From Hymenopus coronatus (taxonomy: Eukaryota; Arthropoda; Insecta; Mantodea; Hymenopodidae), in assembly GCA_030762935.1 (NCBI GenBank), contig CM060892.1:91174827-91238826 (forward strand): DNA of 64,000 nt, in the 5' to 3' direction. This document shows positions 1-10,848 of this stretch, piece by piece. Position numbers and translations under genes: made by a program. The notes below the pieces were generated by a model. That model was not told the origin of the DNA, did no database searches, and worked only from the letters and a program-made list of their open reading frames with translations. Positions within the stretch are counted from its first letter, which is position 1; each line of letters opens with the position of its first letter.

Positions 1-65
1 ATCCTTATCGAACTCGCGACCGGGTAAATGTACGGCAGAAACGCTACCAACGCACTTACCCGGGT
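1..65 (-). repeat. tRNA-derived SINE head, cut by window edge
   Basis: Read on the minus strand, this stretch resembles a tRNA head: a degenerate A-box region near 'GTTGGTAGCG' followed at the usual distance by a B-box-like 'CGAGTTCGATAA'. The rest of the element would lie outside the window to the left. It does not fold obviously into a full cloverleaf, so a SINE remnant is preferred over a tRNA gene. Confidence 0.4.
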
Positions 66-970
66 GGGCATCTCTTAACTTGTTTGCTAACAAATATTTG
101 GTTAAATATCTCCTGCAAGGCGTCGGTCGGGTCAGAATGCAGCTATCAACATTTTCGAAAAACTTGCTGCTTTTCAAACTTCCGCTCATGAGGCACATTT
201 TGTTGATTTAACTTTTTCGGAACATTTGGAGAAAATAAATGTGAGGCACACCTGCACAAAATGAATTATACAAAGCTGATGAGTTCGTCCAAACTGCCTT
301 GTGTTTATTTAAACACAGACTTCTGTGAAAGTTCTAAAATGCACAATCTCGATTGATTTAAAAATTAAACATAGCAATCAGATTTTGGGTATAAATAGTA
401 GGCAGCATTTAATGCGTATTTTGAAATTAATTCCAGAGATATTACATTCTAACTTTCTCCACTTCGTTTATTGACATAGAATAGACTCTTCATTCGAACA
501 TGTGACGCGCGATTTCTTCTAGCGTGAATAGAATGCTTTTTCGAAGTATGGCTTTAGATTTTTTAATCTAATATTTATTTAAAATAACTTTTAACTGTGA
601 TTTCTTACCTGAGATTTTTTTTTTTACCCGATTTAAGGTTTATAGTATTTCATTTACTTTCTGCTCTTATAGCTTTGCTGAAGAATGCAGTGAAGCCAAA
701 CCATCCCATATGTATCACTTAACACAATTCTGCACATAGTCTTTTTTCGCCACCAACTATATAACTGTTTATGTACACTGTCTCTAAATTACGATGACAG
801 GCTATGTACCCTCGTTTACTAAGTCTAACCTAAACCTAATCGCGATGTCGTCCCGCGTTCCTGGAAATGATTTGCTGAACGTTTTTTGGTTTTACTATAC
901 CACAAATTCTCACATGTGAGCATCCAAATATCCCCATCTAATGTCGCCCCTGAATAGGCGCTGTCTTAGA
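66..970. other. Unclassified AT-rich sequence
   Basis: No coding signal, tRNA-like motif or match to the repeat families in this window was recognised. Short T-runs occur near 610-625. Confidence 0.5.

Positions 971-971
<1 letters not shown>

Positions 972-1015
<44 letters not shown>
972..1015. repeat. (ATT)n microsatellite
   Basis: About 14 uninterrupted ATT units. A second (ATT)n tract lies at 51,855-51,894. Confidence 0.95.
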
Positions 1016-1036
1016 TCATTGGGATTATTCCTTTGG

Positions 1037-1263
1037 ATAGTGTTTAACTCCCGTTTTCAACAAATGGCGCCGCAGACGAAGACACTGATGGTATATGGAT
1101 TGAAGCTGGAGCACTGGTGATATGAGATGGCGGGGGAAACTGGACAACCCGGAGAAAACCCGTCCCCGCGCCGCTTTGTCCACCACAAATTCCAAATGCA
1201 GACACTTGGGATTGAACCCGGGCCATTTAGGTGAGAGATGAGTGATCTAACCATTCAGTCTGT
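1037..1263 (-). repeat. SINE family 1 copy (tRNA-derived)
   Basis: Minus-strand copy of the commonest SINE here. The head, at the right end, keeps a B box (GGGTTCAATCCC). The body reads in order: 'GGTGGACAAAGCGGCG'-like block, 'TTTTCTCCGGGTT', 'TTTCCCCCGCCAT', 'GGTGCTCCA', 'ATCATCAGTGTC', 'GGCGCCATTTGT', and the tail 'AGTTAAACACTA'. Best compared with the cleaner copy at 39,596-39,839. Confidence 0.85.
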
Positions 1264-2285
1264 GGATTATTTGTAGAGGTCGGCTACAACATGATAAATG
1301 AAATATGTTGGCTGATATGCGAGAAGCAATAGGGCCTGTAATCATCGGTCATTTAACTCTGCGCATGCGCATTGGTGAACCTTGGGACTTTGAAAGACTG
1401 TTAGCCTCCTCGTGTCACAGGTTTGAAAGTATCCTCAGATATTGTATTTCACTCAAAAATTTGTTACCGGTTTTTCATTGGAAATACACATTTTAGGGTC
1501 CCCTAATTACAAAAGCTGTATTTTTATGAAACTGTCTCGTAAACTGAGTATCCCAGAACACTTAGTGGTCCTCGCTACTTTGGCTTTCTACCGAGTTGCT
1601 TTTCTCGAAATTAACCTGCTACTGATTCTCAACTCTAAAATAATTATATAACTCTATACTTATATTATGCAGCGATTTTAATATATATATATATATTATT
1701 TATTGGAACTATAAATATTATTTCCTTATGACATAATTATTACTAATAACACATTACAAGTTAAAACGATATTTAGTCAAATATTTCAATACCAAAGTAC
1801 TTATACTAAGCCACAACCTTAGTAGTGATGAGCACTGGATGCTTAAGTAGCATTACTGGTGTTCAAAAACTGTTTTACTTTCATTGAAGGCCTTAAACAA
1901 ATATTTGGTGTTAAAACTCGAGAAACCAAATCAATGACCTCATCAGCTTTCCGCTATTCTCAGAGAGAAGTGAAGTTGTTGGTGAATTGCCAACGTGATT
2001 CAGATATTGCAGATATCCCTTGGCGAAGTTCCAGTTGTCAATGACAGCCTCTGAATCAGTTCTGCTCGTTTGCCTCACTATGTTAACACGTCTAAACCTC
2101 TATAGGAATATCACTTAAAAGTGTTAATCTGCCCACATTGGCTAGAAATCCTACGAATTTTGGCAACGTGAGCTCGAACTGCTTATTTAGGGATTACATT
2201 AAACAAATATTTGAAAAACATGTCCTCAAGAACAATTAAACTGTGTAATATTCGCTTTCATGTTGATATACACCCATAAATGACT
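1264..2285. other. Unclassified sequence with (AT)n
   Basis: No supported gene. Contains a short (AT)n run at about 1,681-1,697. The 60-70-codon open frames here have no recognisable family, no AUG context and no repeat-independent support. Confidence 0.5.
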
Positions 2286-2328
2286 AAAAACAAAAAAAAA
2301 AAAAAAAAAAAAAAACAAAAAAAAAAAA
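2286..2328. repeat. Poly(A) tract
   Basis: A-run of about 40 bases with two single C interruptions. It could be the tail of a retroposed element, but no recognisable body lies immediately upstream. Confidence 0.9.
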
Positions 2329-2396
2329 CTAGAGCCTTTGCTATATTCTACGTAGCAATAAAAAATACTAAAATCACAAAAAAATATTCACTTTAA

Positions 2397-2545
2397 GACT
2401 GCCTCTGTGGTCGATCGGCTAGTCTTCTGGCTTTGCACCTAGAGACCCGGGTTCGATTCCTGGCTAGGGCGAGGAATTTTTCTGTATTAGCAATCTTCCC
2501 TATTACCTACCTAGTATTCTTCTGTGAATAAATGTGCCTCTGTTT
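2397..2545 (+). repeat. SINE family C (tRNA-derived head)
   Basis: The head reads GCCTCTGTGGTCGATCGG with an excellent B box (GGGTTCGATTCC) about 35 nt later, followed by 'GAGGAATTTTTCT' and a short AT-rich tail. The same 'GGAATTTTTCT' follows a tRNA-like head on the minus strand at 13,165-13,285, so this is a family and not a single tRNA gene. Confidence 0.75.
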
Positions 2546-3103
2546 AATACTATAAAACTGAAAAATTAAATTTAATAAAGCCTACTAGAAGGCACTAAAA
2601 ATTATTTTTAAAGAAAAAGCTCTCAACATTATCAAAGAAGTAAAATAAAGTTGAATAAATTAAAGCTAAAAAATTAAGTTTGGCTGAGTGATTAACACTG
2701 AGACTTTATTTTTACGTGATCTATTCAGAAGGTACATCGTTTTTATAGCGATTTTGTTCAAAAAAGAAGATTTGTTTTTATTTTTGGCACACAAATAAAC
2801 AATACTTTAAAGTATATGTTTAAAACGTTTTATTCTCCTTGGATGCATATAACATATTTTGGACGCCTTCTAAAGTATTGAGCTGGTTAATGGGTGCTCT
2901 ATGTCAAAAATTAAAGCCATTTTACTAAGTTGAATTTTTTCTCGTTATTTTCCCATATTCAAAATCAATCATTTCCCACAGAGATATTCCTAAGCTATGA
3001 AAATTTCCTTCACCATACTTTAAAATATGTACAGTAAAATTATGCGCTGTAATTTTCCTGTTGAGATTAACTTTAAAAATAATTAACATAATCATATTCT
3101 GCT
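2546..3103. other. Unclassified AT-rich sequence
   Basis: Nothing beyond AT-rich sequence seen. It leads into the first R870 copy. Confidence 0.5.
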
Positions 3104-3857
3104 TTTTCACATTTTTACTTTCTTTACAAGTATGTACATAGTGTATGAAGAAGGTATTGTATTGCACCCAAAAATTCGATACCAAGATTTCATCGGAAAT
3201 ACAGGTTTTGGGCCCCTTCAATCTTAAAAGAGCATTTTTAGAAAAAGGTCCGCGTGTGTGTCTGTCCCTGTGTGTGTGTCTGTGGGCAACACAGTTCAAA
3301 ACAAAATACCGTACTTGATGTTTAAGTTCAGTATCTCCCAAGGCTGCGACACGAAGATTTTTCAAGGAAATCCTCCCATCCACAACTACCATTTACATGG
3401 ACAAATTTTTGAAAATGTTGATTTTCTCAAAAACAGTTGTAACGATTTTCATTAAAATATCCTATATAAAATATATTTACATGAAAAATAATATATATAT
3501 CTTGAATTTTCTGGAAAAAGCTTCTGAAGACATTTATTCTGGATGAATTTTGCGAATTTTTGTATAGCTGGTAAACTGTAAGAAAAAACTGATAGAAATT
3601 GTAGAGCTCGTTAAAACACACAATTTATGCCATAACATTCTTTTTCGCGGAGTTGATTGTTTTTTAGCTATTTCCTGTTATTTGTTTGAGCTATAAAATA
3701 CTTATATTTTTTGCATACGGGAATTTTTCAACTCCAGTCCATACAAACAAAGAAATTTCAATCACATGGCAACCAGCTTTTGACTATAACTTAGCCTATT
3801 GTCTCCCTATTTCCCTTTTACTTACATGGAAGCAAGTAATAAGAGCATTTCTGCTAA
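3104..3857 (+). repeat. R870 dispersed repeat, nearly full copy
   Basis: Begins with 'TTTTTACTTTCTTTAC', then the 'CACCCAAAAATTCGATACC' block, a GT-rich tract (3,252-3,284), 'GCGACACGAAGATTTTTC', 'CATGGACAAATTTTTGAAAATG' type block, 'ATCTTGAATTTTCTGG', 'TTATTTGTTTGAGC' and 'GGAAGCAAGTAATAAGAGCA'. The 3' end is cut by a SINE at 3,858. The 155-codon frame on the opposite strand (2,925-3,392) is a by-product of this repeat. Confidence 0.85.
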
Positions 3858-4098
3858 GGGCGCGCCGTGACCGAGTGATCGGACCACTTGCCTCTCACCT
3901 AGACGGCCCGGGTTTGATCCCAAGCAACCACATGTGAGATTTATGGTGGACGAAGCGGCGCTGCGGCGGATTTTCTCCGGGTTCTCCGGTTTCCCCCGCC
4001 ATCGTATTCCACAGGTGTTCCATCTTCATTCACGTATCATCAGTGTCACCGCCTGCGGTGCAATAAGTAGTTAAAGCGGGCGTTAAACACTACAAAAA
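3858..4098 (+). repeat. SINE family 1 copy
   Basis: Full unit with A box 'GTGACCGAGTGA', B box (GGGTTTGATCCC), the 'ATTTATGGTGGACGAAGCGGCG' type body and tail 'GGGCGTTAAACACTAC' plus an A-run. It replaces the 3' end of the R870 copy to its left. Confidence 0.9.
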
Positions 4099-4102
4099 AA
4101 AT

Positions 4103-4360
4103 TGTGATGGACGAAGCGGCTTCTGGGCGGGTTTCCTCTGGGTCTTCTAGTTTCCTCCGCCACTCATTCCACGAATCGCTCCATCATCCGCTTTCCTATC
4201 AGCAATTTCACTTCATATCATCCACTTTCTCACGCTCGTGCATGGCTACGGGCCGACCACTCTTTCCAGGTTCTTCATTCTGTGGTTACCTGCCGTTGGC
4301 ACCCCGAGGAGGGTCACACCTAACTAAGCGGACTACAGGACTACAAATTATGAATTAACT
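4103..4360 (+). repeat. SINE family 1, headless longer variant
   Basis: Starts inside the body ('GATGGACGAAGCGGC') with no tRNA head, directly after the A-run of the previous SINE. Its tail differs: a 'CATTTCATATCATCCACTT' type block shared with the copy at 16,843-17,090. Either a second truncated insertion into the A-tail or the right half of a SINE dimer. Confidence 0.75.
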
Positions 4361-4362
4361 GA

Positions 4363-4388
4363 GGGAGAGTACATTTAAATACTCTCCC
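4363..4388. other. Perfect 9-bp hairpin
   Basis: GGGAGAGTA (4,363-4,371), an 8-nt loop and TACTCTCCC (4,380-4,388) are exact inverse complements, immediately after the SINE. Function unknown. Confidence 0.8.
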
Positions 4389-4761
4389 AGCTGTGTTGTT
4401 CTTTTGGAATTATTCTCTATATTCACTTTGATATGCAAATATAGAAGCAGTTTAAAATTATTGATGTCAGATATTTTCATAACTCCTGAAGTAAATCTAA
4501 TATAGATAGGAGAAGCTTCTTTTGTGTACTATATTCAGGGAGAAGTTATGATGAACTCTTATGAGCTTCAAAGGAGCAATATTCTGAAATGATTGCATTG
4601 GCATAGTGGTTAACTGTCCGCAGAAGCAGTTCAGACTGCAAGGGTTAAAGCAAAAAGGGGAAGACGGCTCTTTTATATGAGATTTCTGAGGAAATAGCCA
4701 AGCATGGTGGCGGTCAACCCCTACCCTACAACACAGATCAACTTCCTTAATGAACATTAGC

Positions 4762-4762
<1 letters not shown>
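4389..4762. other. Unclassified sequence
   Basis: No gene or recognisable repeat seen. The 111-codon minus-strand frame covering this stretch reads through the (GA)n tract and is treated as spurious. Confidence 0.5.

Positions 4763-4763
<1 letters not shown>

Positions 4764-4808
<45 letters not shown>
4764..4808. repeat. (GA)n microsatellite
   Basis: About 22 GA units with one GC interruption near the end; a purine/pyrimidine strand-asymmetric tract. Confidence 0.95.
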
Positions 4809-4813
<5 letters not shown>

Positions 4814-5305
4814 AAGGGCAGAGTTTAATCAACTGAATGGCTTAACCAATGGCGAATCAGGAACCGTTCTTACTGCAGCTTGCGGGATGAGAATCGTTGA
4901 AGAGCGAAGAAATATTTTCTCTCGTGTTAATATAACTGTGTTTATCAGAAACATAAAGGCTTTTCCCACTTTTTAATGATTGGTCTTTCACAACGTCTAT
5001 GTTAAGATTAAATAGAAAGACAGAATCAGACTAAAAGATTAAATGCCATGGCAGGAATTTGTACCGAGGACTTCGGTTTTCCAGAACGCTAATCTAATTA
5101 ATTGAATTGTTAAGGCAAAATGCAAGCATGACGTTAAAGTCTTCAAACGACTCGCATTTCCCCCCCCCCCCAAAAAAAAACCCACAAATGTCAAATTCAA
5201 TTCTGAATTTCAGTTCAGCGTATTCAACCCGTTTTTAAACCTTTGATTTTCGCTTCGATTTACTTTGTACTTTGAAATGTGTAATTGAACTATTTCATTA
5301 TTGTG
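4809..5305. other. Unclassified sequence, C/A homopolymer
   Basis: Contains C11 followed by A9 near 5,160-5,180. A weak minus-strand B-box-like site (GGTACAAATTCC type) at about 5,060 hints at a very old tRNA-derived remnant. Nothing else seen. Confidence 0.4.
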
Positions 5306-5885
5306 AAGTGGAGACAAAAAATCTGATGTGCTCCATTCACATTACTTTCTCTGTAAACTATTATACAAAACATTATTTCTTTATCTACAGCGTGGTATTC
5401 TGCATATACATTAGCAGAAATGCTTGTATTGGTCCTTCTACATAGAAAGAAAACAAGAGAACACACTAGGCTAACGCGATAGTAAAATCTTTTAAAAGCT
5501 ATCACTATGTGAGGTAATTGAAATTAGGTTCTCCTTGCTAGATTAGGAGTAAAACAAAAGAGGTATGGAACGAAATATAATTTCCCATTTCGAAAAGATA
5601 AAGTTGTTTAAAATTCAAACATTTTCGAAAAGTTTGATTTTCTCAGAAGTGATTCTAACAATTTTAATTAAAATATATGTTTAAGGTACTTTCATGACAA
5701 ATTAAACGCATTCAAAAGTATAAGCTTTTCAAAATCAGGAAATGGCATACTTCCCGAAAGGTCTATTTGATATAAAACGAGTGTTTTAACGATGTAATAT
5801 TTTTGTTTGGTAAGATTTTATTTATCTCCTACGATTCGCCGGTTATGCAAATTTAATTCAAAATGAAGAGAAGTATTCCCAGAAA
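5306..5885 (-). repeat. R870 copy with internally inverted segment
   Basis: From the left it reads as the R870 3' end on the minus strand ('ATCTGATGTGCTCCATTCAC', 'ACTTTCTCTG', 'ACATTAGCAGAAA', 'AGTAAAATCTTTTAAAAGCT'). At about 5,610-5,705 the sequence switches to plus orientation ('AACATTTTCGAAAAGTTTGA', 'TTTTCTCAGAAG', 'TTTTAATTAAAATAT', 'CATGACAAAT'). It then returns to minus orientation ('GTGTTTTAACGATG', 'TCTCCTACGATTCGCCGGTT', 'AGTATTCCCAGAAAAT'). Confidence 0.75.
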
Positions 5886-6490
5886 ATAGTTGTTATGTAT
5901 GGGTATAAATATTGAAACAAATGGGAACACCTGTTAAATTCACTTTATTCTTCGCTAGGAAACTACTAGTAATACATAACTTTACACTTTTGGCTGCGTT
6001 CACGTCACTATCTTAGCATTCGTCACTCCAAAATATGCTTTTTAACAGACTCTCGGCACTTTCAGTCTCTCTTATATATGTAGCCGGGCTCCATAAGTTC
6101 CAGTCTTAGAAATTACGGGAAAACAACGTTTTATTCGGTTAGAAAGAGATTACTTTGGAAGTGGAATTCTTAGAATGTAGACATAAAGAAGGTCCGAGAA
6201 ATGTTGCAGGAAAACACACAAATACCTTTGTTTGCCCGGCTATTGTGTCCGTTCGCTCTATTGTTTAAAGTAGGCCAGACAGCTGTGCACTTGGGCGGAG
6301 GTGGGACTCAGCTATCATTAAAATATATTTCATTTAAGACAATATCTTGAAAGTAGCCTTTTTTTTTTTTTTGTAAATCTTCCGCCTAAAGGTTATACTG
6401 AATTCAGAATACGATGAAATAAAACATGCAGTTTAATATTTAACCAACTTTTCTTTTTTGAGTGCAAAAACACACTCAACAGACACACCA
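5886..6490. other. Unclassified sequence
   Basis: No gene recognised. The GC content rises around 6,200-6,310, but no open frame or tRNA-like motif was found there. Confidence 0.5.
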
Positions 6491-6491
6491 A

Positions 6492-7340
6492 CATTTTTAC
6501 TTTCTCTACATGTAAACAATGCATAGAGGAACTGCTTTATTCCACCCAAAAATGTGATACCTAGATTTCCCGGAAATATATGTTTTGAGGTCCCTGAGTC
6601 CAAAAAACCTTTTTAGAAAAAGGTAAGTATGCCTGTGTACAACAGATATTTAAGTTTTGTACATTCCATCGATGCGACACGAAGATTTTCTAGAAACTCC
6701 GTCAGCCGCAAACAACCTTTTACATGGACATTTTTTTTTAAATTTTGTTTTTCTCAAAAACGACTGGAATGATTTTGACTAAAATTTGTATATTAGAACT
6801 ATTTACATTACAAATAAGATGTATAACTTGAGTTTTCTGGGAATAGCTTCTAAAAGTCTGCTCATTCTAAATGAATTTTTCTTAATTTAACACAACTGAT
6901 AAACCGTAAGAGATACAGAAAAGCCTGCTATTAAAAAAGTTAGATCTCGTTAAAACATACAATTTATGTCATATTCATTTTTGTTGAGAGCTAACATTTT
7001 CGGAGATATTCCTTGTTATTGGTTTCAGTTTTAAACTATGTATCTTCTTAAATGTTGTTTCTTTAGTTTCATCTCTCTTTTGTTTTCTGTAAATACAAAG
7101 TGAATCTAACTTCAATTCTGCACATATCGATCGGCTTTTAAAATATTTAATTTTCGCTTTAGCCTGTATATATTTCCTTATTTCCTTCTTCTTATAAGCA
7201 AATAAGTAATAAGAGCAATTATATTAATACCAATTTATCTCGTATAGCATGAAGTAAATAGAAGAATAAAGTTTTGCAATATTAATTTGTTTGCAGAACA
7301 GGAGGAGAAACTCATGTGAATATAACACATCAGAGGTTTT
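6492..7340 (+). repeat. R870 dispersed repeat, near full length
   Basis: Starts 'TTTTTACTTTCTCTACATG' and ends 'GAAACTCATGTGAATATAAC', so both termini are present. Block order matches the other plus copies. The internal GT tract is very short. About 0.85 kb. Confidence 0.85.
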
Positions 7341-7411
7341 TAAAATTTAATTTGTATATAGGAAACTTTAAAATGTGTATTTTCGGTGTAACACGGGAGT
7401 GGAATCATCAT

Positions 7412-7771
7412 GATCATCATCATCCTCCTCCTCCCCCTCCTCCTGTTCCCCCTCTTACCTCATCCACCTCATCATTCTCCTCCTCCCCCACCTACCCCTC
7501 CACCTACCCCTCTTACTTCCTCCACCTCATAATTTTCTTCCTCCTCCTTCTCCCCCTCTTACTTCATCATTCTCCTCCTCCTTCTCCTCCGCCTCCTCCT
7601 CCCCCTCTTACCTCCTCCTTCTCCTCCCCCTCTTACCTCCTCCTTCTCCTCCCCCTCTTACCTCCTCCACCTCATCATTCTCCTCCTCCTTCTCCTCCTG
7701 CTCCTCCTTCCCCTCTTACTTCCTCCACTTCATCCTTCTCCTCCTAGTCCTGCTTCTCCACCACCACCACC
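7412..7771. repeat. Polypyrimidine TCC minisatellite
   Basis: About 360 bp made almost only of C and T on the plus strand, as TCC/CTC units with a longer embedded unit of type 'CCCCTCTTACCTCCTCCACC'. The proline/serine-rich 143-codon frame that overlaps it is just a translation of the tract. Confidence 0.9.
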
Positions 7772-8300
7772 GAGCAAAATTTGTAGCATTGCAAGTTGAT
7801 TTTAAGATGGCTGTTTATGAATAAATGTCGGCATTGGAAGTTTGGGTTGCATTTCTCGGATGACATCATTTCAATATACATTCGGAGTCTGGTCTTGGTA
7901 GCTTAGCGATATAGCGTATTGAGGAAAAGCCGAAGATCCCTAGTAAGACTCTCAATATTGGCATTGAATTTTTCATATCTGACTAAACCTTCCAACTTTA
8001 GTCTGGTGTTACTTATGGTATTTGTGAGAAAACATTTTTGCCGATGGCAGCATTTGAAAGGGTGTTACAATACGGAGTGTTCACATTGTTGTATTTAATG
8101 GAAAAAACCGTTACATACACCCAAAACTTTAGACAATTTTCTATTGTTAACATCAACACATATTCTAACTAACATATTATTACATATTTCAAGTATCCTA
8201 ACTTCATACTGGGCGAAGTGCATTCACTGTAATGTATGAGGCGTACACTTTGGAGGTTTTGGGTTGATTCCCAAAATGGCGGTTCTCTGACCTTGGTTGT
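7772..8300. other. Unclassified sequence
   Basis: No gene or family match recognised. Confidence 0.5.
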
Positions 8301-8707
8301 TTACTTTCTCTTTTATGTACAATATGTATAGTAGGTGTAAATGCATGCACCCAACATTTGGATACTGAAATTCCACCGGAAATATATGTTTTGAGACCGC
8401 TGGATGTGTGCGTATAACTCAAAAATGAAAGTTGATTACATATAAAGTTTTATAGTTTAGTACTATATCTTCCAAAGATGTAACTCGAATATTTTCAAGA
8501 AAATCCTCCATCCCAATTTATTCTTTCTGTACAAAATTTTTCAGAAAGTTTTATTTTTTCAAAATAGTTCAATAATTTTGATTAAAATAGCAAATTATTA
8601 ATATGTTTCCATAACAAATGAAATGTGTATCTTGAATTTTCTGGGTATAGCCTCTGAAGTTGTCTTGATTCTGAATGATTCGTATAACTGTAATAGATAG
8701 ATAAAAC
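8301..8707 (+). repeat. R870 copy, left part
   Basis: 5' half of an R870 copy from 'TTTACTTTCTCTTTTATG' through 'GCACCCAACATTTGGATAC' to 'ATAACTGTAATAGATAG', where a family B SINE interrupts it. The repeat resumes at 9,136. Confidence 0.8.
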
Positions 8708-9132
8708 CGGAATGGCTCAGGAGGTTTTATCTGAGGTAAATCTCGATATCACTTTCCGCGACGGCCTAACTGACCTATGGATTCTCTTTCATTCTTGGTT
8801 TCTTTCAGGTTGGAAGTGTTGGCATTGGTACTTGGTGGGGCATGACAGGGACGTTAACAGACTTCCACTGGTTGATGGGATGAGGCCCGCTCCTGGCGGA
8901 GGCGTTAGAACCATAAGCGGCGAGGTCTCCGGTCTTTCTGTACGCCTGGGACTTCAATATGTCATTGCTATCCACGTCTACTGGTTCTGGCCGCCCGGTG
9001 TATTCTCCACGTCATCCTTCCCACCCTGGGGCGTCCCCTCTGGGGTGTAGGTACAGTAACCCCAGGTTCGGGGCCGAGTTCTCGCTGACCGTATCCTCAT
9101 CTATCCTATCCCTCTATCCTGCTACACCTCAA
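8708..9132 (+). repeat. SINE family B inserted in R870
   Basis: GC-rich insert beginning 'GGAATGGCTCAGGAGG' (A-box-like) but lacking a clear B box, so an internal deletion of the head is likely. The body shares 'CTGGTTCTGGCCGCC' and 'TTCCCACCCTGGGG' type blocks with 50,140-50,760, 23,780-23,995 and the reverse of 51,060-51,525. The 112-codon frame within it is not a gene. Confidence 0.7.
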
Positions 9133-9135
9133 AAA

Positions 9136-9212
9136 GCACAAATTATAATACACATTTTTTGTGTGGAGTTGACCAATTCCGAGACATTATTTGTTTCAAT
9201 CATCGTAGAGCT
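9136..9212 (+). repeat. R870 copy, continuation
   Basis: 'TACACATTTTTTGTGTGGAGTTGACC' type block and 'GAGACATTATTTGTTTCAAT' are the R870 segment that normally follows where the left part (8,301-8,707) stops, so the SINE was inserted into a pre-existing copy. The 3' end is missing. Confidence 0.7.
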
Positions 9213-10345
9213 AGATTTCTTTCTGCTGTTCAAGCAAACAAAACGAAATTTTAAAACCATTTTGTAGCGTCCAGCTGTTTAAATATTTCACAATCACTTA
9301 GCACATTTTCCTTAATCCTTTTGGAAATTTGTAATAAAATATTTCTGCATCGATTAAGGTGAAGAAGATTCTAAAGTAAGTGCTTTTTAACAATATTTTT
9401 CTGAGGAATGGGTGGCGAACGTCAAGTGAATGTAAAAAATTAGAATTTTCTCGTAGTTTGTCCTTGTTGGAGTGTGTTGAATTATACAAGGAGGGCATAA
9501 GTAGATACATTTGTATGATTGGAGCAATTGGTTTGAGATGGGTAATTTTGATTTTTTATGATTACCTGTTTAATTTCGTAACTATGATTAGTATGCATTT
9601 TATTTATTCATTGTTTAAGTCTCTTGTGTCACGACAGTTGGGAGCTTAAAAAGACCTCAATGAATCTGGATTTTGGAAGATTGCGAACGGGTCCGAGAAA
9701 ATTGCCATCCGGGGTAACAATTCACGGGTTACGCCACAACTTTTATCATATATCATCAGTATACGGATTGTGTATAAAAGTGGTCTAACCTTCACCGTTG
9801 CAACGCTGAAAAAGATATGGTAATTTTGTAGACATATGTACAAAGTGAATAAATCACACGACTCACTACGTTTCAACGAAGATTGGGGTAATGAATACCT
9901 ATGTAAGCCTTGTCTTTAAAATGCTGGGGATTTTCCTGTTTGCTCCTCATTTCTTATTTAATTTCAACATGTTTCAGGGTCAAAGCATCAGGCGAGTGGA
10001 CGGCCTTTGAGGCGTTAGGCGGTGGACATTTTAGCAAATGGCTAGCATGGCGTTCCGGTTCTTCTAAGAAAAGGTATTTAGCTTGAAATTGAAACTTGTT
10101 TTTCTAAATGTTTTTCGACTTTAAATGTATATCCTCAACATCAATACTCTTCCTCAAAAAATCTTTATATTTTTATTATATCGTAATATGGGTGATCATG
10201 CTTAGTTGTTATTCAGTGAACATAATAACATTTAAATTTCGTATTTTATTTCCCATGTAAGCAAAACATCACTCCCCCCCCCCCAAAACACAAATATACT
10301 TCGATACAACCAAAGAGCAAAACACAGCTGGGGAAGCCAATGCAC
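9213..10345. other. Unclassified AT-rich sequence
   Basis: No supported gene. A C10 run lies at about 10,274-10,284. Confidence 0.5.
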
Positions 10346-10633
10346 TTATTTTTACTTTCTCAAGCTTATATGTACAATGCACATAGTAGATATAGAGTAT
10401 ATTTTATTCCATCCAAAAAATGCAATATCCACATTTTACCGAAATTACATGTTTTGAGGTTCCCATAATTCTAAGAAAGCAGTTTTAGAAAAAAAAAGTA
10501 AGTGTGTGCCCGTGTGTGTGTGTGTGTGTGTGTGGTGTGTGTATGTGCGGACAGCTAATGCAAAAATGAATATTGGGTTAAATATTGTTATATAACTTTA
10601 GTATCTTCCAAGGTTGCAACAGGGAGATTATCA
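10346..10633 (+). repeat. R870 copy, left part with (GT)n
   Basis: 'TTTTTACTTTCTCAAGC' start, 'CCATCCAAAAAATGCAATATC' block, then (GT)n at 10,512-10,535 in the standard internal position, and 'GCAACAGGGAGATTATCAG' where the family 1 SINE enters. Confidence 0.85.
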
Positions 10634-10848
10634 GAAGGTGGGAGTGGTTAGGCCACTCACCTAAACTGCCCGGGTTCAATCCCAAGCGACCGAATTTTTG
10701 GTGGACAAAGCAGCGCAGGGACGAGCTTTTTTCGGGTTCTCCGGTTTCCTCTGCCATTACATTCCACAGGTGCTCCATTATCATTTCATTTATCATCAGT
10801 GTCATCGCCTGCGGCGCCATTTGTAGTAAAAGTTTAACCCTAAAAGAA
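10634..10848 (+). repeat. SINE family 1 inserted in R870
   Basis: Head with B box (GGGTTCAATCCC) and the typical body and 'GCGGCGCCATTTGTAGTAAA' tail. R870 resumes after it ('AACATGGAAGTTGTTTCC'). Confidence 0.9.

Noticed and set aside
2925..3392. 155-codon minus-strand open frame, the longest in the window
   Set aside because: It overlaps the start of an R870 copy and its frame is not kept in the other copies.
7316..7747. 143-codon proline/serine-rich frame
   Set aside because: It is the direct translation of the TCC tract.
8712..9050. 112-codon frame in GC-rich DNA
   Set aside because: It lies inside a family B SINE, and its frame is not shared with the other copies.
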